NCBI RefSeq assembly: GCF_025137375.1
Contig: NZ_CP073720.1
Coordinates: 5,604,501-5,668,500, forward strand
DNA: 64,000 nt
DNA from: Dactylosporangium fulvum
GTDB taxonomy: Bacteria; Actinomycetota; Actinomycetes; Mycobacteriales; Micromonosporaceae
Direction of reading: 5' to 3'
Positions 26,165 through 35,977 of this stretch are shown here, piece after piece. Every line of letters starts with the position of its first letter. The stretch's first letter is position 1. The translations under genes were made by a program, and so were the position numbers. The notes under the pieces are model-generated. The model saw only the letters and a list, made by a program, of their open reading frames with translations. It was not told where the DNA came from and ran no database searches.

Positions 26165-26179
26165 GACACCATCGGGCCC

Positions 26180-26365
26180 GACCGAAGAAAACGCCGACCA
26201 AAGAAGCCGACCAAAGAAAAACCAAACCAGAGAAGCCAGGCCGACCAAGAAAGGCCCGGACCACGGTAGACCAAGGGAGACCAGCCATGCGAGGCCGACC
26301 ACGGGAAACCAAACCAGACGAGGCCAGCCAGACGAGGCCTGCCAGACGAGGCCGGCCAGACGAGC
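26180..26365. repeat. Degenerate short repeats (about 15 bp)
   Basis: Repeated GACGAGGCC-AGCCA/TGCCA/GGCCA units near 26313-26365 (period about 15 bp) and GACCAAAGAA/GACCAAGAAA variants before them. Purine-rich on the + strand, non-coding in appearance, ending at the DUF4132 stop codon. Confidence 0.6.
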
Positions 26366-26367
26366 GG

Positions 26368-28890
26368 TCACGCGGTGAGGCGCGCCAGTTGGTCGAGGAT
26401 CGATCTGTCGGTGATCTTCTCGTCCTCGGCGAGCAGCAGGACCTTGCTCAGCACGACGCTCGTCATCGGGTCCTCATCGGCGAACGGGAGGAACAGGCGG
26501 CCGTGGCGGGTCTTGCCGAACGTCGCCGGCACCACGCAAAGGTAACCGCCGGGCTCGACGTGAATGCTGCCGCTGTTGAGATGCACACGATACGTCGCCC
26601 GGGTGCCCCTCACCACCGCCGACGTGCCGTCCACCGTGACCCGTGACAGCCCCAGCTCGGCGATCAGCGCGCCCAGCAGCTGTGCCCGGCTCTCGGCGTG
26701 CAGCGGCGAAGCGTAACCGTCCGGATCCGTCCCGGCGATCGACACCACCAGGTCCAGGTCCCGCATCGCCTCGGAGAACGCGACCGGGTGGGCCTCCGTC
26801 AGCGGCACCGGCGCGCCGCGTTCCAGCAGGCTCACCTCGCCCAGCAGCACGTCACCCATGCCGAAGTAGCCGTGGAAGTCACAGCGTAGTCCCGCCGTCA
26901 CGCCATTACCCGCCGGCCGCACCGCCTGGTACTCGTCGTAGTCGGACAGGATCGTCCAGCCACGGGCCGACAGCAGCCGCGCGGCGACCTTGCCGTCGAC
27001 GCGGTGCCCCGCGAAGCGTGCCGATCGGGTGCCGGCGTCCCGCTCGGCGGGCGTCAGCACGTACAACTCCCGGAACACCTGCTTGACGGGTTGCCGGATC
27101 CGCCGCCGCACGATCTCGGCCTGCCAGTGGCCGAGCACGCCGTCCTGATAGAGGTCGTACGGATGTGCCGCCGTCACCGGCCCGTCCGCGTCCACGTCGG
27201 CGAGCAGGCCGAACGCGCCGGTGCGGTCGCGCCACACCAGGTCCGGCAACATCGCGGCGCCGGACGGCAGGCGCAGCAGCCGGCCGAGTTCACCGGGCGT
27301 GAGGGTGCCGCCACCGGCCACCAGGCGTTCGACGAGCCCGGTGCGCATCCGGCGGGCCTGGTCGCGGAGGCGTTCCTGGTGCTCACGCAGCTGCGGGTAC
27401 TCAGGGTGACGGCGCACTTCCTGCGGTACCGTCCGCAGCACCTTGCCCGCCTTGGCGACCTCGATCATCGCGTCGGCACCGTCGACCCGGACCGCGACCG
27501 TGTACGCGCCGAGCTGCCGTTCGGCCGGCGCCTCGGCGATCTCCGCCTCGCAGTGCCATTCCAGCCGGTTCGCGTCCTCGAAGCCTGCCACCTGCGCGAG
27601 ATGGTCGATCGCCACCTCGATCGCGGCCGCGTGACTGTGCCGGCGGTTGGGGCCGAGCTTGGCGCCGCGTTTGGCGACCTCACGCAGGAAGGTGTACCGG
27701 TCGAGGACGGTCTCACCGTCGGTGAGCGGCAGTAGACCGTACGCGGCGATGCCGGCGAGCGCGTTGTGCCGGACCCGTTTCTCGACGGCGGCGCGGTTGT
27801 GGCCGAGCGCGGCCGAGATCGCCTCGCTGGGCCGCAGTTTCAGGACCGAGCGGGTCGCTTCCTCTCCGGCGGCCGCGGCGGCGTCCCGGATCGTGGCGAG
27901 GTCGTGGCGCTGCGCACCGTCCGTGGCGGAGGCGCACGCCAGCCGGAACAGCGGTGCGGCGGCGGCGAGGCCGAGCAGCGGCAGCACGGATTCCGCGTCG
28001 CCGGCCGGCAGTCGCATCGTGAACGCGCGGAGATGGTCGGCGGCCGGGCGGTCGCCCAGCCATCGGACGAACTCCGCCCGTTCGGCGCCGGTGAGGTCGG
28101 CGGCGCCGAGGACGTCGGCGGTCTTGGGGCGCTCGATCGCGCGCTGGACGAACCGCAGCCCTCGCGGGCGGACGATCTTGGGAAACACGGCGGCTGCCGT
28201 GTCGCTCGTCGTACCGTCCCAGAACATCTCGTCGACGACATCACGAACGAACGGCAGGCAGGCGGCGGGCGTCCCGGCCTGCTGAGGCGAGATCGGGTCG
28301 GTGCCGGCGATGCCGTGCCACAGGTACGGGTCGGCGGCGAACTGCTGCTCCACCGTCGCCGCGTCGAGGTCACCGGCCGACTGCAGCGCGTCAAGGGCCG
28401 AGGCGACGTGGGCGCGGGACAGCGGGTGGAAGTGGTTGGCGAGGAGCAGCCGCAGCATCCGTACGTCGCCGTCGCGCAGCGCGCACTCAGCGAGTGGCCC
28501 GGGCCGGAACCACCGGTCGCCCGTCGCCGCGGCCAGCAGCGCCGCGCGGCTCTTGGTCGGCCACGGCACGTCGAGCAAGCCGGCGACGTCGGCGGGGTCG
28601 GCGACCGGGAACGCGCGGTCGTACGCGGCGTCGAGCACGGCGACGATGTCGTGGAGGTTGCCGCGCAGGTGGCCGCCGGTACGGTAGACCTCGTTGCCGG
28701 CCGCGATGCGGTGCCGGATCTCATCGGCCAGCGTGCGCAGCGTCGCCTGGTCGCCACGCTCCGCCAGATCCCCGGCGCGCCTTGCAAGGTTCCGGAGTGC
28801 GGTGCGTTCCTCGGCGACCGCCTGGCGGTACATGTCCGGGACATCGGTGTACCAACGGTCGGCCGCCTCGTCCCCGGGCGTCGTGGTCAA
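26368..28890 (-). CDS. DUF4132-domain protein
   Basis: 840 residues, mostly helical. The C-terminal third (about 480-780) fits DUF4132 (the WGR/MolR-associated family): RQPVKQVFRELYVLTPAERD, RFAGHRVDGKVAARLLSARGW and a late EAMRDLDLVVSIAG segment. Related proteins of unknown function sit near molybdate or DNA-damage loci in some bacteria. TTG 28890 is the likely start, 4 bp after the stop of the small upstream gene, so the two are probably translationally coupled. Confidence 0.8.
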   Translation of the reverse strand: MTTTPGDEAADRWYTDVPDMYRQAVAEERTALRNLARRAGDLAERGDQATLRTLADEIRHRIAAGNEVYRTGGHLRGNLHDIVAVLDAAYDRAFPVADPADVAGLLDVPWPTKSRAALLAAATGDRWFRPGPLAECALRDGDVRMLRLLLANHFHPLSRAHVASALDALQSAGDLDAATVEQQFAADPYLWHGIAGTDPISPQQAGTPAACLPFVRDVVDEMFWDGTTSDTAAAVFPKIVRPRGLRFVQRAIERPKTADVLGAADLTGAERAEFVRWLGDRPAADHLRAFTMRLPAGDAESVLPLLGLAAAAPLFRLACASATDGAQRHDLATIRDAAAAAGEEATRSVLKLRPSEAISAALGHNRAAVEKRVRHNALAGIAAYGLLPLTDGETVLDRYTFLREVAKRGAKLGPNRRHSHAAAIEVAIDHLAQVAGFEDANRLEWHCEAEIAEAPAERQLGAYTVAVRVDGADAMIEVAKAGKVLRTVPQEVRRHPEYPQLREHQERLRDQARRMRTGLVERLVAGGGTLTPGELGRLLRLPSGAAMLPDLVWRDRTGAFGLLADVDADGPVTAAHPYDLYQDGVLGHWQAEIVRRRIRQPVKQVFRELYVLTPAERDAGTRSARFAGHRVDGKVAARLLSARGWTILSDYDEYQAVRPAGNGVTAGLRCDFHGYFGMGDVLLGEVSLLERGAPVPLTEAHPVAFSEAMRDLDLVVSIAGTDPDGYASPLHAESRAQLLGALIAELGLSRVTVDGTSAVVRGTRATYRVHLNSGSIHVEPGGYLCVVPATFGKTRHGRLFLPFADEDPMTSVVLSKVLLLAEDEKITDRSILDQLARLTA

Positions 28891-28894
28891 CGGC

Positions 28895-29314
28895 TCAGCC
28901 GCCCACGAGCGGTGTCAGCCGCAGGAAGAGCACGGGTTCACCGATACGCAGCGTGACGACCTCGTCGAGCCGCTCCACCTGGCGCCCGCCGGCAAAGACG
29001 GCGAACACCCCGCGCTCGAAGGCCCGACGCGCCTTCGCCACCTCGGAAGCCACGTCCGGCGCCGCGGGTTCACCCGCGGGCAGCCGGATCACGCCGCCGG
29101 CCGCCTGGGCGCGGATCTCGTCAGCGGAGAGATACTGTCGGTCGAGCATGGCGCGGCACCGGACCCGGTCGGCCTCCATCAGCCGGATCTGTTCCTCGAC
29201 CGCGCGCTCGATGAGCGCCGCGACCGCGATCCGTTCCTCGGCGAGTTCCAGCAGTGCGACCGGGATGTCGTCACGGCTCCGCCCGGGAACCTTGCCACGC
29301 ACTTCAACCAGCAT
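28895..29314 (-). CDS. Hypothetical protein coupled to the DUF4132 gene
   Basis: 139 residues starting ATG 29314 behind GGAGG. Central helical segment EERIAVAALIERAVEEQIR; C-terminal strands EVVTLRIGEPVLFLRLTPLVGG. No membrane segment or known motif. Its stop lies 4 bp before the DUF4132 start, suggesting a two-gene operon and perhaps a complex. Confidence 0.75.
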   Translation of the reverse strand: MLVEVRGKVPGRSRDDIPVALLELAEERIAVAALIERAVEEQIRLMEADRVRCRAMLDRQYLSADEIRAQAAGGVIRLPAGEPAAPDVASEVAKARRAFERGVFAVFAGGRQVERLDEVVTLRIGEPVLFLRLTPLVGG

Positions 29315-29502
29315 GCCGCACCTCCACCGCGGACATCCTATGGAGCGGGTTGGGATCGGGTGGTACCGGCTTGATCGCGATTTCGGACCAGCAAGTCCCG
29401 GGGCGCCAGCCGAGTCGGCCCGCCAGCCTTCAACCGAGCGCGGCCGGGGCGGATAGTCCGCCAGGCGGCTCCGCCGGCGGAGTCGGCAGGGCACGATGGG
29501 CG

Positions 29503-29593
29503 GACGCTCGATCCAGATGAGGCATTCCGGTGCGGTCGGCCGGCACTATGGGGCTGACGCTCGATCCGGATGAGGCATTCCGGTGCAGTCGGC
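29503..29593 (+). repeat. Pair of 38-bp direct repeats
   Basis: GACGCTCGATCCAGATGAGG... (29503-29540) recurs at 29556-29593 with two mismatches; period 53 bp. Non-coding. Possibly left by slippage or excision. Confidence 0.8.
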
Positions 29594-29667
29594 GCTTCGC
29601 AGGCAAGCACATGGCGGACATTTCAGACATCATGGTGTATCGACATGCGGCGATGGAGTGGGTTTTC

Positions 29668-29721
29668 CATGATCCCGAAGACTTGTAGTCGTCCACGCAG
29701 CACCAAGTCTTCGGGATCATG
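29668..29721. repeat. Long perfect palindrome A (18-bp arms)
   Basis: CATGATCCCGAAGACTTG / CAAGTCTTCGGGATCATG, arms perfect over 18 bp with an 18-nt loop; flanking TTTTC and GAAA extend it with a bulge. One of five related palindromes in the window (others at 39.3, 62.3, 62.4 and 63.5 kb); GATC near each arm end is shared. Confidence 0.85.
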
Positions 29722-30375
29722 AGAAATCGGCCCCTGACGAGTCGACAACCATCGATTGTATCCCGGTATCTGGACGAGCCGTGGTAGCCGGCCGCAGCAC
29801 GACGCCTTGACCGACTTCCGGTCGCGCGCGTCGGGTCTCATTCGACGCAGACCCGAGCCGACACAGCCTGATCAAAGGACCAGCGCGCCGAGGGCGAGTG
29901 CTGTTCGGATCTCCAGGCCCGGCGAACCCGACGTCGTCGCCGAGCCGGTCAACCGGGTAGCACCGGCGTACTAGCGTTCCTTGAGCATCGGGGCGGGCGT
30001 CATGGCATTGGCAGGCGCGAAAGCCGGGTCCCGATCAACCCTCCTCGGCTGGACCAGTCGAGGCAGGCCATGGTGCCGGACGGGCCTGAGCCGCTCCCCC
30101 GCAAGCTGAACGCCGTGTGCCGCCGTCAAAAGCCGCGCACCAGCAAGCCGATGCACACCGCCAGCCGCAGCCGCGTGCCCGCGGGCAGAAACGGCGCGCC
30201 GCAGCCAGGGCATACCAGCCAAACCGCCCGCCACAACAGGGCGCGCCGCAGCTGAAGCTAGGACACGCCAGCCGGATTGGCCAGGGCAAACCGGCCGGTG
30301 CAGGACCCGCACCGGCCGCGGCCGGCGAGCGCTGGCCGCGGGCGGTGCGGATCAGAGCGAGACGGGACTGGGGCG
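29722..30375. other. Intergenic tract without a recognisable gene
   Basis: About 650 bp before the parC stop. A short minus-strand stretch (about 29880-29970) reads ATRLTGSATTSGSPGLEIRT with GC-rich third positions and a stop, which may be the relic 3' end of a lost gene. Otherwise nothing is supported. Confidence 0.5.
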
Positions 30376-32865
30376 TCAGCCGCGCTGGACCAGGTGGCCG
30401 ACGATCTCCGGGGCCCGGAGCTGGGCGCCGGAGCCGTCGCGGCGCTGGTCGGCTGCGGGCAGGTCGCGGGGCTCGCCCTTGCTGCTGGACGCCACCGGGC
30501 GTGGGCCGACCCAGGCGAGCACCAGTCGGGACTCGCCCTTGAGGAAGCGCTGGGCCCGGACGCCGCCCGTGGCACGGCCCTTCGCCGGGTAGAGGCGCAG
30601 CGGGGTCATCTTGGCGTTGCCCATCGTCGCCGTGACGACCATCGGCTCGCCGTGCTCGGTGTCCTTGGTGTCGATGGCGCTGAAGTGCAGGACGTGGGCG
30701 TCGTCGGTGAGGTTGACGCCCGCCATGCCGCCGCCCTTGAGGCCCTGCGGGCGGACCAGCTTGGCCGGGAACCGCAGCAGCGACGCGTCGGTGGTGACGA
30801 ACACCAGGGTCTCGGCGCCGTCGGCCAGCCACGTCGCGCCGACGACCTCGTCGCCCTCGCGCAGGCCGATGACCTCGAACTCGTCGGCGCGGACCGGCCA
30901 GTCCGGCTGGCAGATCTTCACCACGCCCTGCCGGGTGCCCAGTGCGAGGCCGGGTGAGGTGCCCTCGCCGCGCTCGGTCAGCGGGGCCAGGCCGACCACG
31001 GTCTCGCCGGACTCCAGCGGCACGAGCTCCGCGGTGGACATGCCGCCGCGCAGCGAGACCGTGCCGTCGTGCTCGGGCAGGACCGGCAGCGGCAGCACGT
31101 CGACCTTGAACGCCCGTCCGGTGCTGGTGACGAGCAGGACCTGGCCGCGCGCCGTGGTGTGCGCCAGGGCCCGGACCACGTCGTGCTTGTCGCGTCCGGC
31201 CTTGCGGCTGCCCTCGGGCGCCTCCTCGGACTCGGCGGCGGTCCGCGCGACGAGGCCGGTCGCGGACAACAGCACCTGGCACGGGTCGTCGTTGACCTCG
31301 AGCGGCCCGGCCGGCACGGAGGCGGCGAGCACCTCCTTGAGGTCGCCGTCGATGAGCGTGGTGCGGCGCGGCTGGCCGTGCTCCTTCACGACGGCGGCGA
31401 GCTCGTCGGAGACGACCTTCTTGAGGACCTTCTCGTCGTCGAGGATGCGGCTCAGCGCGGCGATCTCCTCGTTGAGCCGCTGCTGCTCGGCCTCGAGTTC
31501 GATCCGGTCGTATCGGGTGAGCCGGCGCAGCGGCGTGTCGAGGATGTAGGTGGCCTGGATGTCGCTCAGCCCGAACTCGCTCATGAGGCCGGCTTTGGCG
31601 GCGGCGGCGTTCTCGCTGGCGCGGATGAGCGCGACCACGCGGTCGATGTCGAGCAGCGCGATGAGGAGGCCGTCGACGAGGTGCAGGCGGTCCATCCGCT
31701 TCTTGCGGCGGAAGGTGGTGCGTCGGGTGACCACCTCATACCGGTAGGCGAGGAACACCTCGAGCAGCGCCTTGAGGCCCAGCGTGCGCGGCTGGCCGTC
31801 GACGAGCACGAGGTTGTTGACGCCGAAGGACTGCTCCAGGGGCGTCAGCCGGTAGAGGTCGGCGAGCAGCGGCTGCGGGTTGACGCCGACCTTGCACTCG
31901 ATGACGAGCCGGATGCCGTTCTCCCGGTCGGTGAGGTCCTTGACGTCGGCGATGCCCTGCAGCCGCTTGGTCTTGTTGACCTCGTCGGTGATCTTCTCGA
32001 TGACCTTCTCGGCGCCGACGCCGTAGGGCAGCTCGGTGACGGTGATCGCCTGCCGGCCGCGGCTGCCCTCGAGCGGGCCGATCTCGACGCGGCCACGCAT
32101 CCGGACGACGCCACGGCCGGTCTCGTACGCCCGGCGGACCTCGTCGAGGCCGAGGAGCAGCCCGCCGGTGGGCAGGTCGGGGCCGGGGACGAACTCCATG
32201 AGCTTGTCGAGCGTCGCGGTGGGGTGGTTGATCAGCCAGCGGGCGGCCGCGACGACCTCGCCGAGGTTGTGCGGGATCATGTTGGTCGCCATGCCGACGG
32301 CGATGCCGGACGAGCCGTTGACCAGCAGGTTGGGGAACGCGGCCGGCAGCACGGAGGGCTCCTCGAGAGAGCCGTCGTAGTTGGGCCGGAAGTCGACGGT
32401 GCCCTCGTCGAGCTCGCCGACGAGCAGCATCGCCTCGCGGGACATGCGCGCTTCGGTGTACCGCGAGGCGGCGGGGCCGTCGTCGGGCGAGCCGAAGTTG
32501 CCGTGGCCGTCGATGAGCGGCACGTTGAGCGAGAAGTCCTGCGCCATGCGGACCATGGCGTCGTAGATCGCGACGTCGCCGTGGGGGTGGTACTTACCCA
32601 TGACGTCACCGACGACGCGGGACGACTTGACGTGGCCGCGGTCGGGCCGGTGGCCCTGCTCGCTCATCGAGAAGAGGATGCGGCGGTGCACCGGCTTGAG
32701 CCCGTCGCGCGCGTCGGGCAGGGCACGGGAGTGGATGACCGAGTAGGCGTACTCCAGGTAGGAGTCCTCGACCTCGGTGACGAGCGGGTTGTCGAGGACC
32801 CGGGCCCCGGCCTGATCGAAAGCGGACAGGTCGGCCTTGGCGGGCTTGGTGGTCTTGCGTGCCAT
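30376..32865 (-). CDS. parC: DNA topoisomerase IV subunit A (GyrA/ParC family)
   Basis: 829 residues. Breakage-reunion domain with the catalytic Tyr in AASRYTEARMS (about 135) and the quinolone-region equivalent KYHPHGDVAIYDAMVRMAQ (about 91-109). A coiled-coil tower and a C-terminal beta-pinwheel (about 510-800) follow; it lacks a clear GyrA box (Q-R-R-G-G-R-G), favouring topoisomerase IV over gyrase. With ParE it decatenates and relaxes DNA. It starts 23 bp after parE on the same strand (operon). The C-terminal 40 residues are hydrophilic and low-complexity. Confidence 0.93.
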   Translation of the reverse strand: MARKTTKPAKADLSAFDQAGARVLDNPLVTEVEDSYLEYAYSVIHSRALPDARDGLKPVHRRILFSMSEQGHRPDRGHVKSSRVVGDVMGKYHPHGDVAIYDAMVRMAQDFSLNVPLIDGHGNFGSPDDGPAASRYTEARMSREAMLLVGELDEGTVDFRPNYDGSLEEPSVLPAAFPNLLVNGSSGIAVGMATNMIPHNLGEVVAAARWLINHPTATLDKLMEFVPGPDLPTGGLLLGLDEVRRAYETGRGVVRMRGRVEIGPLEGSRGRQAITVTELPYGVGAEKVIEKITDEVNKTKRLQGIADVKDLTDRENGIRLVIECKVGVNPQPLLADLYRLTPLEQSFGVNNLVLVDGQPRTLGLKALLEVFLAYRYEVVTRRTTFRRKKRMDRLHLVDGLLIALLDIDRVVALIRASENAAAAKAGLMSEFGLSDIQATYILDTPLRRLTRYDRIELEAEQQRLNEEIAALSRILDDEKVLKKVVSDELAAVVKEHGQPRRTTLIDGDLKEVLAASVPAGPLEVNDDPCQVLLSATGLVARTAAESEEAPEGSRKAGRDKHDVVRALAHTTARGQVLLVTSTGRAFKVDVLPLPVLPEHDGTVSLRGGMSTAELVPLESGETVVGLAPLTERGEGTSPGLALGTRQGVVKICQPDWPVRADEFEVIGLREGDEVVGATWLADGAETLVFVTTDASLLRFPAKLVRPQGLKGGGMAGVNLTDDAHVLHFSAIDTKDTEHGEPMVVTATMGNAKMTPLRLYPAKGRATGGVRAQRFLKGESRLVLAWVGPRPVASSSKGEPRDLPAADQRRDGSGAQLRAPEIVGHLVQRG

Positions 32866-32888
32866 CTGAGGTTACGGACCTTCCGGGG

Positions 32889-34946
32889 TCAGGCGTCGAT
32901 GGTCTCTTGGTCGACCCGGGCGGCGGAGTCGATGAGCCAGTTGCGGCGGGGCTCGACCCGCTCACCCATGAGCAGCTCGAGGACCTGTTCGGCGGCCTCG
33001 GCGTCGTCGAGGGTGATGCGCCGGACGGCGCGGGTCGCGGGGTTCATCGTGGTGTCCCAGAGCTCGTCGGCGTCCATCTCACCGAGACCCTTGAACCGCG
33101 GGATGGGCGTCACGACCTGTTTGCCGGCCTTCTCCAGCCGGGCCACCGTGGTGGTCATCTCCTGCTGCGTGTACGTGTAGATCGTCTCGGAGTTGCGCCC
33201 CTTGGTGACGATCTTGTGCAGCGGCGGGACGGCGGCGTAGAGCCGGCCGTCGGCGATCACCGGGCGCATGTACTTCGCGAACAGCGTGATGAGCAGCGTG
33301 CGGATGTGCGAGCCGTCGACGTCGGCGTCGGCCATGATCAGAATCCGCCCGTAGCGCATCGCCTCCAGGTCGAACGTGCGGCCGGAGCCGGCACCGAGCA
33401 CCTGGACGATGGCGGAGCACTCGGCGTTGTCCAGGACCTGCTGGATGTTGGCCTTCTGCACGTTGAGGATCTTGCCGCGGATCGGCAGCATCGCCTGGTA
33501 CTCCGAGGAGCGGGCCATGCGGGCCGTGCCGAGTGCGCTGTCACCCTCGACGATGAACAGCTCACTGCGCTTGACGCCGGTGGAGCGGCAGTCGACGAGC
33601 TTCGCCGGCATCGAGGCGCCCTCGAGAGCGGTCTTGCGCCGGGCGGCGTCCTTCTGCTGCTTCTGGGTCAGCCGGACCCGCGCCGCGTCGACGATCTTCT
33701 GCAGGACGGTGCGGGCCTCGACCTTGGTCTTGCGGGCCTCGACCCACGCCTTGATCTGCTGCTCGACGATCTGCTGCACGACCCTGGTCACCGGCGCCGT
33801 GGACAGCTCGTCCTTGGTCTGGGAGGTGAACTGCGGCTCGGGGATGCGCACGTGGATGACCGCGGTCATGCCCTCCAGCACGTCCTCGATCGTCGGCAGG
33901 TCCTCCTTGGGGCGCAGCAGGCCGCGCGTGTTGCGGATCGCCTCGGCGAGGGCACGCAGCGCGCCGCGCTCGAAGCCGCGCCGGTGCGTGCCGCCGTGCA
34001 TGTTGCGGATCGTGTTGGTGAAGCACTCGACGACGCGGTCGTAGCCGGTGCCCCAGCGCAGCGCGATCTCGATCTCGGCGCGGCGCTCCACGTTGGCCTT
34101 CATCACGCCGTTCTCGTCGGCGGCGTTCTCCTTGTACCGCCCCTCGCCGTTGATCAGCAGCGTGCCGGAGACCGGCTTGTCGCCGCTGGGGGCGAGGAAC
34201 TCCACCATGTCGGTCAGGCCGCTGGGGTAGTGGAATGTCTCGGTGGTGATCGAGCCCTGGGTGGCGTCACGCAGCACATAGGTCACGCCGGGGACCAGGA
34301 ACGCGGTGTTGCGCAGTTTGGCCCGCACGATCTCCGGGTCGAGGGCGGCGCCGTTCTCGAAATAGCGCGGGTCGTGCCAGTAACGGATCGAGGTGCCGGT
34401 CGACTGGCCGCGCTTCATCCGGCCCTGGACGACCAGCCCTGAGCGGCGGGCGAACTTCGCGCTCGCGCCCGGCCCGTCGAACTCGCCCGGCACGCCGTGC
34501 TGGAACGACATGTGGTGGACCTTGCCGCCGTTGCGGACCGTCACGTCGAACCGCGTGGACAGCGCGTTGACCGCGGAGGCGCCGACACCGTGCAGACCGC
34601 CGGAGGTCTTGTAGCCGGAGCCGCCGAACTTGCCGCCGGCGTGCAGCCGGGTCAGCACGAGCTCGACACCTGACATGCCCGACTTGGCGTGCACGCCGGT
34701 CGGGATGCCCCGGCCGTCGTCGTCGACCTGGACGGAACCGTCGGCGTGGAGGGTCACCTCGACCTGGGTGGCGTGACCGGCGATGCCCTCGTCGGTGGAG
34801 TTGTCGACGATCTCGGTGAACAGGTGGGCGACGCCCCGGCCGTCGGTCGAGCCGATGTACATGCCCGGGCGCTTGCGGACGGCGTCGAGCCCCTCGAGGA
34901 GCGTGAGGTCGTCTGCCCCGTACAAGGTCTCGGGTTGTGCGGTCAA
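32889..34946 (-). CDS. parE: DNA topoisomerase IV subunit B (GyrB/ParE family)
   Basis: 685 residues. GHKL ATPase domain: EIVDNSTDEGIAGHA, DDGRGIPTG, GGLHGVGASAVNALS. Transducer domain, then Toprim: LFIVEGDSALG (catalytic Glu) and DADVDGSHIR (Mg-binding Asp pair). C-terminal IPRFKGLGEMDADELWDTTM. TTG start 34946 behind GGGGAGAG. First gene of a parE-parC operon. A canonical gyrBA pair would be expected elsewhere, near dnaA. Confidence 0.94.
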   Translation of the reverse strand: MTAQPETLYGADDLTLLEGLDAVRKRPGMYIGSTDGRGVAHLFTEIVDNSTDEGIAGHATQVEVTLHADGSVQVDDDGRGIPTGVHAKSGMSGVELVLTRLHAGGKFGGSGYKTSGGLHGVGASAVNALSTRFDVTVRNGGKVHHMSFQHGVPGEFDGPGASAKFARRSGLVVQGRMKRGQSTGTSIRYWHDPRYFENGAALDPEIVRAKLRNTAFLVPGVTYVLRDATQGSITTETFHYPSGLTDMVEFLAPSGDKPVSGTLLINGEGRYKENAADENGVMKANVERRAEIEIALRWGTGYDRVVECFTNTIRNMHGGTHRRGFERGALRALAEAIRNTRGLLRPKEDLPTIEDVLEGMTAVIHVRIPEPQFTSQTKDELSTAPVTRVVQQIVEQQIKAWVEARKTKVEARTVLQKIVDAARVRLTQKQQKDAARRKTALEGASMPAKLVDCRSTGVKRSELFIVEGDSALGTARMARSSEYQAMLPIRGKILNVQKANIQQVLDNAECSAIVQVLGAGSGRTFDLEAMRYGRILIMADADVDGSHIRTLLITLFAKYMRPVIADGRLYAAVPPLHKIVTKGRNSETIYTYTQQEMTTTVARLEKAGKQVVTPIPRFKGLGEMDADELWDTTMNPATRAVRRITLDDAEAAEQVLELLMGERVEPRRNWLIDSAARVDQETIDA

Positions 34947-35235
34947 CTCGATGCTCTCCCCTGGTCTGGACTCTATGCTGCGGCGAGCGTAGCGGCACCC
35001 TCTGACATTTCCGTGGCACCCTGCCCGCGTGTGATGCCCACGGCGACCGGTTTCTCCAGCGGCGGGCCGCCGGACACATGAACCCGCCCGGCGCCGGTGT
35101 GCTGGTCAGAAGCCGGTTGCGGGCGGGGTGCGGCGCGCCGCCGTGACCGCTCCCACAAAGCGTGAGCCGCGAGGCGGTGGGGCGGTAGGAACAAATCTAC
35201 GTCACGCCGGGTGGGAGCCCCGCGCGCCGCACCGG

Positions 35236-35919
35236 TCAGACGATGAGCGTGCGGCCGTTGCTGTACTGCGCGATCGCCGCCATGATCTCGTGCTCGCCCC
35301 GGTCGGCGAAATTGAGGGTCGCGGTGAAACCGGAACCGTAGAACACCTTGAGCAGACTGGAGTCGATCGCGGTGAACACGCCGAGGTTGCCCTCGGTGCG
35401 CGGGTCCCGCGGCTTGACCACGACCATCTTCTCCAGCGCCCAGCGACGCCTGGAGATCCGCTCGATGCTCTCCCACGGCAGCCAGATGGCCTGTCCGCGG
35501 GTCGGCCGGGTCTTGATCCACAGGCCGGCCGGGCCGGCGGCCAGGACCGGGCCGCCGGAGGTGATCAGGAAGACCTGGAGCGACACGGCGCCGGCGACGA
35601 CGAACAGCATGCAGCCTGCGAACGCCAGGACCGCCACGATGTCACCGCTGGTGCTGTCGGGGCTTTCGGTGGTGAGGACGAGCGCCAGCGGGCAGGTGAA
35701 CGCCAGGACGACGACGAGGGCGACCGGCCCGAAGACGAGCAGCCGCTTGAGCACGCTGGGCCGCGCGACGAAGGGCTGGTCCTCCGGGATGCGCTTGACG
35801 ACCGGCGCCTGGGGGCCGGGCGGCACCTGGTAGCCGCCGGGCGGCACCCGTGGCGGTCCCTGCCATGCGGGCGGACGGGGGCCCGGAGGGTTGCCGGGAA
35901 CGTTCGGCGGCTGCGTCAC
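35236..35919 (-). CDS. Membrane protein with PH-like C-terminal domain
   Basis: 227 residues. Pro/Gly-rich N-terminal 45 residues, two membrane helices (about 58-82 and 92-117), then a beta-rich domain (about 125-215) whose WLPWESIERISRRRWALEKMVVVKPRD segment is the pattern of bacterial PH-like (bPH2/YcdB-like) domains. Function unknown. GTG 35919. Confidence 0.75.
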   Translation of the reverse strand: MTQPPNVPGNPPGPRPPAWQGPPRVPPGGYQVPPGPQAPVVKRIPEDQPFVARPSVLKRLLVFGPVALVVVLAFTCPLALVLTTESPDSTSGDIVAVLAFAGCMLFVVAGAVSLQVFLITSGGPVLAAGPAGLWIKTRPTRGQAIWLPWESIERISRRRWALEKMVVVKPRDPRTEGNLGVFTAIDSSLLKVFYGSGFTATLNFADRGEHEIMAAIAQYSNGRTLIV

Positions 35920-35977
35920 GGCGACACCTTACGACGCGCCGCCGGCCCGGCGCAGACCGCGTCGCGCCGAGTGCCGG

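Noticed and set aside
25930..26367. Several overlapping ORFs on both strands with Lys/Arg or Trp/Gly repeats
   Set aside because: They translate the degenerate short repeats; no start signals or homology.
31069..33180. Open frame on the + strand over parC/parE
   Set aside because: Shadow; topoisomerase motifs are all on the minus strand.
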